Below are positions 17,042-26,292 of a stretch of 64,000 nucleotides of DNA, in pieces. Origin of the DNA: Bacteroidia bacterium (GTDB lineage Bacteria > Bacteroidota > Ignavibacteria > SZUA-365); the NCBI GenBank assembly GCA_027493955.1, contig JAOSJT010000001.1:1255131-1319130 (forward strand), in the 5' to 3' direction. Position 1 is the stretch's first letter, and each line of letters begins with the position of its first letter. A program made the translations under genes and the position numbers. The notes below the pieces were generated by a model, which saw only the letters and a list, made by a program, of their open reading frames with translations, was not told where the DNA came from and made no database searches.

Positions 17042-18010
17042 ATGGCCATTTATTCCTACCTTGAACTCGCCTACGATGTTCTCAAAGCGTCGGAACAGCC
17101 TTTAACTTACCAGGAGATCTGGAATCTTGGTGTGGATAGGCGATTGGCGGACAAAATCAGGACAAAAGGCAAAACACCTTGGCAAAGTCTCGGCGCTCAA
17201 CTTTACGTGGAGGTTCGGGACAATGAGGACTCCCGCTTCATAAAGGTCGGAAAACGGCCCGCGAGATTTTTCCTGAAAGAACGGGAAAGGGAACTGCAAC
17301 CTGACTCTGTTGCCAAAATCGAAAAGGAAGAAGCAAAGAAGAAAGAAACGAAAACAACGTATCACGAGCGAGACCTCCATCCCCTTCTCACCTATTTCGC
17401 CTACGCCAATCCCACCTTCAACCGAGGCCGATCGATTTTAACGAAAACGATCTATCATGAGAAGTCGCAGCGATCAGGCTACAATGAGTGGGTTCATCCG
17501 GATATCGTTGGGTTCTACCTCCCTCTGGATGACTGGCGACCCGATGTGATCGAGTTTAACCGCTTGTCGGACAACAACTCCCTTCGACTGTTTTCGTTCG
17601 AGCTTAAGCGGAGTCTGACAAAAGGCAACTACAGAGAAGCATACTTTCAGGCCGTCTCCAATTCATCATGGGCACACGAGGGCTACCTGGTCGCCGCCGA
17701 GATCCTTCAGGACGACGAATTTCTTGCAGAACTCGAGCGACTTGCCTCCTCCTTCGGCATCGGCATCATACACCTAGACCCTACAGACATCGACAGCTCA
17801 AGCATTCTCTACCCAGCTCGAGGGAGGGCCATACTTGATTGGGAGACCATCAACAAGCTGTGTGAGCAAAACACAGATTTCGAGAAATTCTTGCAGGATG
17901 TGAAGATCGATTTCGAGTCGAAGCGGATTCACCGGGCTGAGTATGATGAGGTGGTGAAGGATATTCAGTATTACATCAAAGACAAGCTAAAGATCGAAGG
18001 GACCACCTAG
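17042..18010 (+). CDS. HARE-HTH protein with PD-(D/E)XK-like C-terminus
   Basis: 322 residues. The first ~80 residues are a HARE-HTH domain (YLELAYDVLKASEQPLTYQEIW ... PARFFLKERE), a winged helix linked to recognition or processing of modified DNA. A charged linker follows. The C-terminal half has RPDVIEF ... LRLFSFELKRSL, an acidic-then-ELK pattern as in PD-(D/E)XK nucleases, and resembles COG2958. It is 39 bp after the SieB-like gene, in the same direction as the type IIG enzyme, so it is probably an accessory restriction or modification-dependent nuclease. Confidence 0.75.
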   Translation: MAIYSYLELAYDVLKASEQPLTYQEIWNLGVDRRLADKIRTKGKTPWQSLGAQLYVEVRDNEDSRFIKVGKRPARFFLKERERELQPDSVAKIEKEEAKKKETKTTYHERDLHPLLTYFAYANPTFNRGRSILTKTIYHEKSQRSGYNEWVHPDIVGFYLPLDDWRPDVIEFNRLSDNNSLRLFSFELKRSLTKGNYREAYFQAVSNSSWAHEGYLVAAEILQDDEFLAELERLASSFGIGIIHLDPTDIDSSSILYPARGRAILDWETINKLCEQNTDFEKFLQDVKIDFESKRIHRAEYDEVVKDIQYYIKDKLKIEGTT

Positions 18011-18172
18011 AAATGAGCGACCTGCAAGCCATAGTGCGCATGCCCACTGTTCTGTTCTACGCGCAGACCTTCATAACCAATGTAATCGAATTCGACAACA
18101 AGCCCGCAGCATAATCTACCTTGATTATAGAATGATCAATTGCAAAACTATAAACGTAAACCGGAGGACTAG

Positions 18173-19441
18173 ATGAGCTTCAAGGATATTTTCAATGCAT
18201 CTTCGATTCGAAAGGAAAATGAAAGACTTCAAAAATTCATCGAAGAAGTCGGTGCAGGCGATGCACTTAAATTGAAAAGTAAAATCGAAGAGATGGAGAT
18301 TGAGTTAAAAAGGATCTCAGAGAAAAACGTAATTCTCCAATCAGAGATGCATCAAATAGAGAAAGAGATTAGTCAGAAAAAATCAGAAATCATTGTTTTA
18401 GATGAAGAAATACTTCTTGAATCATTTGCGTTATACAAACCGAAATATGATTTCATGAGCAGCGATGAATACAAAGATCGTCTTACTGAATGTAGAGATA
18501 AGCAAAAAGATTTAATCAAATCTGGGATGGCTGTCCTGGCGAATGAAAGTTGGACCGTAAACAACAGCAAGGCCGAGGGTAAGAAAATGGTGAACGACAT
18601 GAAAAAGCTCATCCTTCGGTCGTTCAACAATGAATGTGATTACTGTGTCGACAATGTCAAGTTCAACAACATGGATTCTCAGGAGAAAAGAATTGAGAAA
18701 TCGTTCGAGACTTTGAACAAACTTGGACGAATTATGAATGCAAAGATAACCGACGCATATAAAAAATTAAAGTATGAGGAACTTTTCTTAGCTTTCGAGT
18801 ATCAGCAGAAAAAACAAGAGGAGAAAGAAGAGCAAAAGCGTGTGCGTGAAGAATTACGGGAGCAGCAGAAATTGGAGCAGGAGATCAGGCAGGCAAGGGA
18901 AAGGATAGCAAAGGAAAAGAAGCACTTCAATCAAGCAATAAAGGACCTTGAAAAGAAGTTGAGTGAAGCGTCTGATGAATCCATGCGAAATCAGATACTT
19001 GAAAAACTCGAAGAGGTGAAAGGACAGTTCAATGAGCTTGAGAAAGAAGAAAAGGTCATTGACTATAGAGAACAGAATGCAAAAGCAGGATACGTGTACA
19101 TTATCTCCAACATCGGCGCCTTCGGTGAGAATGTTTATAAAATTGGTATGACGCGAAGGCTTGAACCCATGGATCGAATCGATGAGCTGGGTGATGCATC
19201 TGTACCCTTCTCCTTTGACGTTCACGGCTTAATATTTTCCGATAATGCTCCGGCGCTAGAAGCAAAACTCCAGGAGCATTTCTACGAAGGACGGTTAAAC
19301 AAGATGAATCATCGGAAGGAGTTTTACAGAGCGGATATTTTTGAAATCGAAAAGGTTGTTAAGGAGAATTACGATAAGGTGGTTGACATCGTGAAGGAAG
19401 CCCCAGCCGAGCAATATCGCGAAAGCATGAAACTTAATTGA
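18173..19441 (+). CDS. DUF4041 / GIY-YIG (T5orf172-like) protein
   Basis: 422 residues. An N-terminal coiled coil (residues ~15-80) leads into a DUF4041 region (ALYKPKYDFMSSDEYKDRL). A second long, highly charged coiled coil follows (residues ~205-300). The C-terminal domain is of GIY-YIG superfamily type: AGYVYIISNIGAFGENVYKIGMTRRLEPMDRI, with downstream LEAKLQEHF. Such proteins are common in phages and defence islands and their role is unknown; nuclease activity is inferred. GGAG precedes the start. The gene is markedly AT-richer than the window average, which suggests transfer. Confidence 0.85.
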   Translation: MSFKDIFNASSIRKENERLQKFIEEVGAGDALKLKSKIEEMEIELKRISEKNVILQSEMHQIEKEISQKKSEIIVLDEEILLESFALYKPKYDFMSSDEYKDRLTECRDKQKDLIKSGMAVLANESWTVNNSKAEGKKMVNDMKKLILRSFNNECDYCVDNVKFNNMDSQEKRIEKSFETLNKLGRIMNAKITDAYKKLKYEELFLAFEYQQKKQEEKEEQKRVREELREQQKLEQEIRQARERIAKEKKHFNQAIKDLEKKLSEASDESMRNQILEKLEEVKGQFNELEKEEKVIDYREQNAKAGYVYIISNIGAFGENVYKIGMTRRLEPMDRIDELGDASVPFSFDVHGLIFSDNAPALEAKLQEHFYEGRLNKMNHRKEFYRADIFEIEKVVKENYDKVVDIVKEAPAEQYRESMKLN

Positions 19442-19492
19442 GCACTCAGATACAGGTAATCCTTTTTACAAAACGACTAGGAGGGCAGACTC

Positions 19493-19945
19493 ATGGCTGG
19501 TGGCGTAGGTATTTTACTTTGGCTCGCATTATGTGGCGCAGTTGCCGTATACGCTTCTAATAAAGGTCTTTCCGCTCTTGGGCTCTTCATGCTATCCTTC
19601 TTCTTTACTCCGCTTGTAGGTATCATTGTTGCGATTTCGAGCGAACCAGGTGGAAGCAAATCATCTATGAGCAAAGTTGGAAGTGGCGATCTCCGTCCTT
19701 GTGCAAAGTGTTCGAAAGGTCTACGACCGGAGGAAAGGGTTTGCAGGTATTGCGGCACAGACCTGTCCATAGTGTTCGATGAGGAAAAGAAGCAAATCGA
19801 TTCATATATCTTAGCGGGCAAGAGTGCTCTAGATATAAGAAATGAAATGGGTTTATCTCCCACTGGCGTCGTTGCACGATTTAAGATACATTACGGAACT
19901 CACCTCATCAATGAGATCAAGGTGCAGGTGGGGGATACTCGCTGA
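19493..19945 (+). CDS. Membrane protein with zinc ribbon
   Basis: 150 residues. Two hydrophobic segments near the N-terminus (ILLWLALCGAVAVYAS and LGLFMLSFFFTPLVGIIVAI) are followed by a zinc ribbon with two CxxC knuckles (CAKC ... CRYC). The tail is charged and resembles a small helix-turn-helix (SALDIRNEMGLSPTGVVARFKIHYG). A GGAGGG ribosome binding site precedes the ATG. I do not recognise the function. It follows the DUF4041 gene by 52 bp. Confidence 0.65.
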   Translation: MAGGVGILLWLALCGAVAVYASNKGLSALGLFMLSFFFTPLVGIIVAISSEPGGSKSSMSKVGSGDLRPCAKCSKGLRPEERVCRYCGTDLSIVFDEEKKQIDSYILAGKSALDIRNEMGLSPTGVVARFKIHYGTHLINEIKVQVGDTR

Positions 19946-20081
19946 GTGGAGTCAGGTCGTCACAAAACCAAGCTCGACATCAAATGGCGCGAAGACGAAT
20001 CCGAATACGACATTGACAATCTCCCCGACCCCCGATATCATCACCGCGGAATTCATCGAGAATTTGGAAGTGGCACAGTAG
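19946..20081 (+). pseudogene. Possible frameshifted remnant of a short gene
   Basis: A protein-like stretch (KLDIKWREDESEYDIDNLPD) in one frame continues as PDIITAEFIENLEVAQ followed by a stop in the next frame, across a C-run near 20029. The two halves read as one ~45-residue C-terminal fragment broken by one base. The family is not recognised and the evidence is weak. Confidence 0.25.
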
Positions 20082-20934
20082 AGCTTTAGATGGGTGGTGA
20101 AGAACCGATAGCACTATTCGTATCATTCTTCTCTTGGATACACACCTTTACACTGTCTTTATGACAGACATGGAGAAACGGGCATGTTCAATCGACTCAT
20201 CGTAATTGGAATCGCGGTTATTGCGATCTCGTATCCGGTCCTATCACAAGAGCTTCAGGATACCTCGTCTTCTGGTGGTTCTATCGTGCGATGGTTGCAC
20301 AGGCATGTCACGGAGCATCTTTGTGGTTATGATGTTCGATGCTTCTTTGGTAGGAAAAATCAAATTGATAGCATCCGCGCAGATGCGAGCCATGCTCCGA
20401 GTGAAGGATTGTACCTCGTTCCCGAACGGTTATACTACAAAGAAGGTGGTACGATCTCCCCTGAAAAGTATTCAGCATTGTCTACCTGTGATAAAATAGC
20501 TGGGAAGCCTATCTTAATCGGTACCTCTTTCCACTCATCGGGTGAAATGAGTTTCGAGGGTTATGTGAGTCCTACACGAGAGTTACTCGCTGGAGTTCAA
20601 AGCGCGGAGTTCATCAAGATTTCAAATTCTCGATTCCCGCATGGTCTCACAAAGCATCGATTTACTGCAAAAGATGTATCAATCGTTCAGTCACGTTTCC
20701 TACAAGAAGTTACGATTAGCAACTGCAAGTTCGACAATCTATACTTCCAAATCGACACACTCCTGTCGTCGTGGCACATCAAGAAGAGTAACGTTCAAAA
20801 TTTGCTTCTACGCGAATTGACAGCAAACGGCAGCATCTCGATAAGTAATACAAAGATTGAGAAGAACCTTACTTAGGAAGATATTACCGCGCATCAAATA
20901 GTGATAGACGGCGGCACCTTCCAAAGTATTTTTA

Positions 20935-22056
20935 TTAACCCGGCCATCATATAAAGTGCACTTCATGCAGCGTACCTGATCGACGGATGAGTAAAATATT
21001 TCATAACGCACTTTGGAGATTTGTTGAGCATCTGCATATGCGAAGAAATGGCGTCTTTCAGCTTTTGCTTGTCACGGATAGGCGGCTTCGAGTGCACGCC
21101 TGCCTTCAAATCACAATTGAGGTACTCGTCAGGATTCAGTTCGGGAGAATACGAGGGGAGGTAGAATATTTCGATTTCGTTGGAGTGCTCGATCAGCCAC
21201 TCTTTGACAATCTTTGCATGGTGCATTTTAAGATTGTCCAAGATCAGGAAGATCTTACGCCCTTCTGCTCCACGTATCAAACGCTTCAGGAACTTGATGA
21301 ACACCTGCGCGTTCAGTGTGCCATCGTAGATCATCCACCGAACCAAGCCCTGATTGGTCACTGTCGATATCATATTGACCGATGTGTACTTTGCCGACAG
21401 TCGGACGACGGGTGTACTACCCTTTGGTGCATAACTGCGACCATGCTGACTGTCACTGCGTACGCCAGTTTCGTCCCCCCAATGGATCTCGGCATTCTCT
21501 GCTTTTGCACGCTCCTGAATAGCGGGGTATTCCTCCTCAATCCAGGCACGCACCGCTTCTGGACGTTGCTCGTACGAGCGTTTTGTTGGCTTTTGGGGTG
21601 TAAATCCCCAGCGTTTGAGATAATGTCCGACGGTGCGAATAGGCATGGTGATTCCAAACCGGAGCTTAATCAGTTCCACGACAGCTTGACGCGTCCACAG
21701 GGCAAAACTGAGCTTGAGTTGATCAGGCATCTTATCAATGATGCAACGCTGGACTTCGTCTTCCTGCGCCTGGGTCAGCGTTCTGTTCATGCCCTCTTTA
21801 ATGCCACGCTTTTTGGACTTGATTGCGCTTGCACCATGTTCTTCGTACTGCCGGCACCAAATGGAAACGCTATTCCTACTTGCATCGATGATTTGAGAAA
21901 TTTCTGTGTACGTCATGCCCGTTTTGCGCAGACGGATCGCTTGCTTGCGCAATTGTTCCTGAGCCTCGGGAGACAGCGTTCGTGCATCTTGTTTTTCCAT
22001 GATACCAATATACCATATTTCTCATTGAAAATCAAGATATTTAATGGCCGGGTTAA
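20935..22056 (-). mobile_element. IS630-family element, copy 1
   Basis: 1122 bp with inverted ends TTAACCCGGCCAT ... ATGGCCGGGTTAA and flanking TA dinucleotides (20933-20934, 22057-22058), the TA target duplication typical of IS630. It carries one intact transposase on the minus strand and sits inside a secreted-protein gene. Confidence 0.93.
20963..22000 (-). CDS. IS630-family transposase
   Basis: 345 residues. The N-terminal helix-turn-helix (TYTEISQIIDASRNSVSIWCRQY) binds the ends. The DDE catalytic core is visible as HWGDETG, LILDNLKMHH and YSPELNPDEYL, giving D, D and E. It is full length and uninterrupted, so it may still mobilise both copies in trans. The long open frame on the opposite strand is a shadow. 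Confidence 0.93.
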   Translation of the reverse strand: MEKQDARTLSPEAQEQLRKQAIRLRKTGMTYTEISQIIDASRNSVSIWCRQYEEHGASAIKSKKRGIKEGMNRTLTQAQEDEVQRCIIDKMPDQLKLSFALWTRQAVVELIKLRFGITMPIRTVGHYLKRWGFTPQKPTKRSYEQRPEAVRAWIEEEYPAIQERAKAENAEIHWGDETGVRSDSQHGRSYAPKGSTPVVRLSAKYTSVNMISTVTNQGLVRWMIYDGTLNAQVFIKFLKRLIRGAEGRKIFLILDNLKMHHAKIVKEWLIEHSNEIEIFYLPSYSPELNPDEYLNCDLKAGVHSKPPIRDKQKLKDAISSHMQMLNKSPKCVMKYFTHPSIRYAA

Positions 22057-22154
22057 TAATAGAGAGATGGAAGCTGATGTTCACAGATATATGAATAAGC
22101 ACAAAATCGATTTAGCAGGAGAATTACGAGCAATGTATTAAAGTCATATATTTA

Positions 22155-23276
22155 TTAACCCGGCAATCATATAAATTGCATTTCATGCCGCGTACCTAAT
22201 CGAAGGGTGATAAAAATACTTCATGACACGCTTTGGTGATTTGTTGAGCATCTGCATATGCGAAGAAATAGCATTTTTCAACTTTTGTTTGTCACGGATC
22301 GGAGGCTTGGAGTGCACGCCCGCCTTCAAATCGCAATTGAGATACTCGTCAGGATTCAGCTCGGGAGAATACGAGGGGAGGTAGAATATTTCGATTTCGG
22401 CGGTATGCTCGGTCAGCTACTCTTTTACAATCTTTGCATGGTGCACTTTCAGATTGTCCAAGATCAGGAAGATCTTGCGCCCTTGTGCTCCGCGTACCAA
22501 ACGCTTCAGGAACTTGATGAACACCTGTGCGTTCAGTGTGCCATCGTAGATCATCCACCGAACCAAGCCCTGATTGGTCACTGTCGATATCATGTTGACC
22601 GCTGTGTACTTTGCGGACAGCCGGACGACCGGCGTACTGCCTTTTGGTGCATAACTGCGATCATGCTGACTGTCGCTACGGACTCCCGTCTCGTCGCCCC
22701 AATGGATCTCGGCATTTTCTGCTTTCGCACGCTCTTGAATAGCGGGGTATTCCTCTTCAAGCCATGTGCGCACCTCTTCTGGACGTTGCTCGTACGAGCG
22801 TTTTGTTAGCTTTTGGGGTGTAAATCCCCAGCGTTTGAGATAATGTCCGACCGTGCGAATAGGCATCGTGATTCCAAACCGCAGCTTAATCAGTTCCACG
22901 ACAGCTTGACGCGTCCACAGGGCAAAACTGAGCTTGAGTTGATCAGGCATCTTATCAATGATGCAACGCTGGACTTCGTCTTCCTGCGCCTGGGTCAGCG
23001 TTCTACTCATGCCCTCTTTAATACCACGCTTTTTAGACTTGATCGCGCCTGCACCATGTTCTTCGTACTGCCGACACCATATGGAAACGCTATTCCTACT
23101 TGCATCGATGATTTCAGAAATCTCTTTGTACGACATTCCCGTTTTGCGCAGACGGATCGCTTGCTTGCGCAATTGTTCCTGAGCCTCGGGGGAAAGCGTT
23201 CGTGCATCTTGTATTTCCGTGGTACCAATATACCATATTTTTTAACCAAAAACAAGATATTTAATGGCCGGGTTAA
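22155..23276 (-). mobile_element. IS630-family element, copy 2
   Basis: 1122 bp, same orientation and length as copy 1, with ends TTAACCCGGCAAT and ATGGCCGGGTTAA and TA duplicates at 22153-22154 and 23277-23278. It inserted 12 bp after the stop codon of the gene broken by copy 1. It is about 5% diverged from copy 1 at protein level, so the two did not arise by very recent duplication. Confidence 0.92.
22183..23220 (-). pseudogene. IS630-family transposase, inactivated
   Basis: Homologous along its length to the transposase of copy 1, but the start codon is ACG instead of ATG (23220) and a TGG codon has become TAG (22417-22419). That stop falls between the second Asp (LDNLKVHH) and the catalytic Glu region (SPELNPDEYL). 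The protein cannot be made complete, and this copy could only move with help from another. Confidence 0.9.
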
Positions 23277-23339
23277 TATTATAGCACAATGGAGATAAAT
23301 AATCATTTTCAAATTCATGAGTATTCATAATTAATTAGA

Positions 23340-24344
23340 CTAGCGATTAATAAACAATATATTTCCACTTTGTTGTTGGATTTCCTTTTTTATAGGATCC
23401 ACCACTATGCTAGAAGCGGATACGCTTGGAATAACACTCCAACTGCTAAGTAATATCTTGTAAATAAAACCCGTCTGTGCAAAAAGTGAAGCATATGCAT
23501 AAATGCTTGTTCCCTCTGTTACGATAGATATCGCATGCTTGTTAACTAAATCTTCTGGATATTTACCTTTGTCGGAGAATGATACAGATTGATTCGGGAT
23601 GTTATCTGTCAATACAAATTCACGTATATTATCAAATTGAGACTGTAGGACAAAGCCGGGCCCGTACTTTAGAGCAGCATAATTCAATGCAATTTTCCCA
23701 TAAGCTCTGTATATCTCAGTACTGACTTGGCCTTCAATATATACAATAAGTTTGCCATCTTCTAATAAGTTATTGTTCATTATCAAAGTAAAATCCTTAA
23801 AATTTTTCATTATACCATATTTTTCTAACTTGCGCTGGGCAATCCTCATTTCTACCTCAGAACCTGCGTAAACAGTAACAGAACCAGCTTCTTTGAATGT
23901 CTTTACTTTAGAACGAAAATATAAATAGTTAAATCTAGATATATCAGCAATTTTTATTAGCTCTATTTCTCCCATGCTACCTATCAATTTTATTTGTGGC
24001 AACAAATGAATAGAGAGCTTAGGACCAGCGATCGGTTCTACGTATAATCCTGCGAAATCGCCAAATTTGCGCTCTAGGGGAATTCGCTGACTAACGCGAC
24101 TTTGCTTTACAAGGAATCTGCTCTTGTTCCTTCTGCCGGATTTTAGAAGTTCCAATCTCAACACAGATTCTCTGCTGTCATACGCCAGTACTCTATCAAT
24201 TGTGCGACCGAAGAAACTATTGCATTCTTCGCATACACAATTAATTTGCAAGCTATTAGGACAGCCAAATGATCTTGGTATTACGTGTTCCAAGTTAAAC
24301 TCCGATGTTGACTTTTCTCGCTTGCAGTAAATACATATCCGCAT
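23340..24344 (-). CDS. HNH endonuclease family protein
   Basis: 334 residues. The N-terminus is an HNH_5-type domain: CIYCKREK ... FNLEHVIPRSFG ... CVCEECNSFFG, with two CxxC knuckles around the EHVIP active-site segment. The remaining ~270 residues have no domain that I recognise and could be a target-recognition or sensing part. The gene is AT-rich (about 37% GC) against a GC-rich background, indicating recent transfer. It lies just beyond the IS630 pair in a defence-type neighbourhood. Confidence 0.8.
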   Translation of the reverse strand: MRICIYCKREKSTSEFNLEHVIPRSFGCPNSLQINCVCEECNSFFGRTIDRVLAYDSRESVLRLELLKSGRRNKSRFLVKQSRVSQRIPLERKFGDFAGLYVEPIAGPKLSIHLLPQIKLIGSMGEIELIKIADISRFNYLYFRSKVKTFKEAGSVTVYAGSEVEMRIAQRKLEKYGIMKNFKDFTLIMNNNLLEDGKLIVYIEGQVSTEIYRAYGKIALNYAALKYGPGFVLQSQFDNIREFVLTDNIPNQSVSFSDKGKYPEDLVNKHAISIVTEGTSIYAYASLFAQTGFIYKILLSSWSVIPSVSASSIVVDPIKKEIQQQSGNILFINR

Positions 24345-24456
24345 ATCACGAACTCAGACATCCGTTAAGTAATATTGTTTGCATGAGACTTTATATTTTA
24401 TTCATAGAAATTAATGACTTCCTCGGAGTAATTTATGTCCATAATTTAATTGCATA

Positions 24457-25083
24457 CTATAAGCCAAAACCGTGGCACTTCTTGTATTTCTTCCCACTCC
24501 CGCAGATACAAAGATCGTTCCGACTCATACTCGGTATAAGCTTTCTTATTTCCTCAAGGGCCTGGATTCGCTTGTAGTGTACGTTTTTAAACTCTTCAGC
24601 TTCTACACCAATTAGTTCTATCTCCCCATGCATTTTCGCCCTATCGCCTCGATTCATAATCTCAAATTCTCGTGCCGCCATTGCTAATAAAGTATGTACA
24701 GCCGCGTGATCCATAAGAGCTAAACGGATATTATCAGTTTGCTTGTTTTCATATCGCATATTTCTGTCTCGTAGAAATAAAACGGTATTGCATCCGAATA
24801 TTTTTGGAGTTAAATCAAGTAGAGTGCCATCCTCGCTTTCCCACATTGAATGGAATTCAGCCTCCACATAGACAGTGGGCAACTCCCAAATCAGCCAACC
24901 ATATGCCGCGCAACCTCCTTTCTTCTCAATCCACTTTTCAACAATCGGGAAGCAGTCCATCCGTTCCCCATCCTTTACTGGCCTTACATCTACATAGATC
25001 GGCTCTTCACCAGGAACAATCTTCCTACAGAAACCAAGGATAGCGTCTGATATTAATAACGGCGTGTTTGGTGTAAGAATCAT
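24457..25083 (-). CDS. SEC-C motif protein
   Basis: 208 residues. The last ~20 residues are a SEC-C zinc motif (RNDLCICGSGKKYKKCHG) as in the SecA tail. The preceding region (YVDVRPVKDGERMDCFPIVEKWIEKKGG ... YGWLIWELP) is a recurrent N-terminal partner of SEC-C in unknown proteins and may be enzymatic. The role is unknown. It is an independent gene 112 bp upstream of the HNH gene, in the same direction. Confidence 0.75.
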   Translation of the reverse strand: MILTPNTPLLISDAILGFCRKIVPGEEPIYVDVRPVKDGERMDCFPIVEKWIEKKGGCAAYGWLIWELPTVYVEAEFHSMWESEDGTLLDLTPKIFGCNTVLFLRDRNMRYENKQTDNIRLALMDHAAVHTLLAMAAREFEIMNRGDRAKMHGEIELIGVEAEEFKNVHYKRIQALEEIRKLIPSMSRNDLCICGSGKKYKKCHGFGL

Positions 25084-25182
25084 CGTAAGTCTCCTTGAAT
25101 CATTTATAGAATTCGATGCTTTAATTCGAAAACATCCCGGAAACAGAAGAGATCAATGAGTAGAAAATTAGGCTTCTAGCCA

Positions 25183-26079
25183 TCAGCTCGACGGCGCATA
25201 GAAGTAGATAGGCAGCAGCGGCAACAGGTTCTTGTCTTCATCGGATAACTTGAAGTAAAATTCCTGCCAGAGTGAGATCAGCCGATCGAGATCGATGAGC
25301 TCGACATGCACATGGGAACCGCGCGCCGTACTTTTGGACTCCGCAGTGAAACCGCCGCTCGCTACGAAAATTCCAACGTCACCATCCTTTTGCAGTAACC
25401 CCATGAGTTGCCGGATTTCGTGAACGCTCGAAGAGTTTTCTCGATGCTTGATTTGCACCTTGATCCGCGGTGTCGTCGTTCCAAGCGGATCACGGTACGC
25501 GATCACATCGATTCCACCGTCCTTCCCCTGCGGTGCAACAAACGGCGTGTAATACCCCATTCCTCTTAGTAACGCCGCGACGAGCTCCTGGAATTCGTAG
25601 GGGTTCTTCTGGTTGATCTGATGCTTCAATCCCTCGATGGCCAACTGTTCGATTTCATGAATCGTGGCTTCCTGGCTTTGCTCGCCATCGGAGGGTTCCT
25701 CACCCTCTGTGGATTCCGTGCCACGACTCTCCGCCTTCCACTTCCTGTACGCCGTATTTGCCGCCTCAAGCAGACCTTTGGGGCCAAGCTTCAATGCGGC
25801 CACGCCTTCGGGAGTAACGTACCACACGCCCTTTTTTTTGATCAGGAAGCCCGCTTTGATACAATCGATGCTGAAAAAATGAAGAATCGACTTCCAACGC
25901 GTATAGCCGGATTTTTCGTACGTCGCCTTGGCCCATTCATCAAGCTCTACACGCTTCTCGATCTCCGCCAGTACTTCCTTCCCGGGAAGCTCGCCACCGT
26001 TGTCCTTCAGAATGGTCAGCGCTGCGTGAATTACTCGAGATGCCAAGTCGCGTGATGGAGAGAGAGTTTCCTTTGCCAT
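25183..26079 (-). CDS. Mrr-like restriction endonuclease
   Basis: 298 residues from the ATG at 26079; upstream codons in frame show no family similarity. The N-terminal half is the Mrr N-terminal winged-helix domain (RDLASRVIHAALTILKDNGGELPGKEV...). The C-terminal half is the Mrr catalytic domain: FQELVAALLRGMGYYTPF ... GKDGGIDVIAYRDP ... IKVQIKHR, with the D...QxK nuclease core. Type IV enzymes of this family cut modified DNA. Similar base composition to the adjoining AIPR gene suggests that they travelled together. Confidence 0.9.
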   Translation of the reverse strand: MAKETLSPSRDLASRVIHAALTILKDNGGELPGKEVLAEIEKRVELDEWAKATYEKSGYTRWKSILHFFSIDCIKAGFLIKKKGVWYVTPEGVAALKLGPKGLLEAANTAYRKWKAESRGTESTEGEEPSDGEQSQEATIHEIEQLAIEGLKHQINQKNPYEFQELVAALLRGMGYYTPFVAPQGKDGGIDVIAYRDPLGTTTPRIKVQIKHRENSSSVHEIRQLMGLLQKDGDVGIFVASGGFTAESKSTARGSHVHVELIDLDRLISLWQEFYFKLSDEDKNLLPLLPIYFYAPSS

Positions 26080-26292
26080 TGATTTCCCGCTGCCTGATTG
26101 ATGGAAGTGTGAGAAAATACGTGTTATCTGAAATTCGCGCCGTGATTTCCGTCCCTGGGATGCTGCAATACGGATGTCAACGGATAATTCACTGCGATTC
26201 ATGAAATTACAGGAAATGTCCGCGCAATGCAACATACCATCGCTCCCTTCACCAACAGATACAGACCGCTCCCAAAGTCTACCCCAGAGTTT

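Larger units (their letters stand above)
20184..22141 (+). pseudogene. Secreted protein gene, broken by a stop codon and an IS630 insertion
   Basis: The N-terminus is a signal peptide (LIVIGIAVIAISYPVLSQ). The later part has repeating short beta-helix-like strands (VSIVQSRF, VTISNCKF, WHIKKSNV, SISISNTKI). The frame hits TAG at 20874-20876 but stays protein-like beyond it (EDITAHQIVIDGGTF) to the IS insertion point at 20934. Removing IS copy 1 and one TA duplicate joins 20934 to 22059 in the same frame, giving QSIFNREMEADVHRYMNKHK and a TAA stop at 22139-22141. The gene has therefore been inactivated by both events. Its original function is unknown. Confidence 0.75.

Noticed and set aside
18013-18114. 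33-codon frame starting MSDLQAIVRMPTVLFYAQTF
   Set aside because: Too short and without a ribosome binding site or recognisable family; it may be the stub of a deleted gene, but this cannot be supported.
20987-22141. 384-codon plus-strand frame across IS630 copy 1
   Set aside because: Antisense to the transposase. Only its last 27 codons are meaningful, as the 3-prime end of the interrupted gene.
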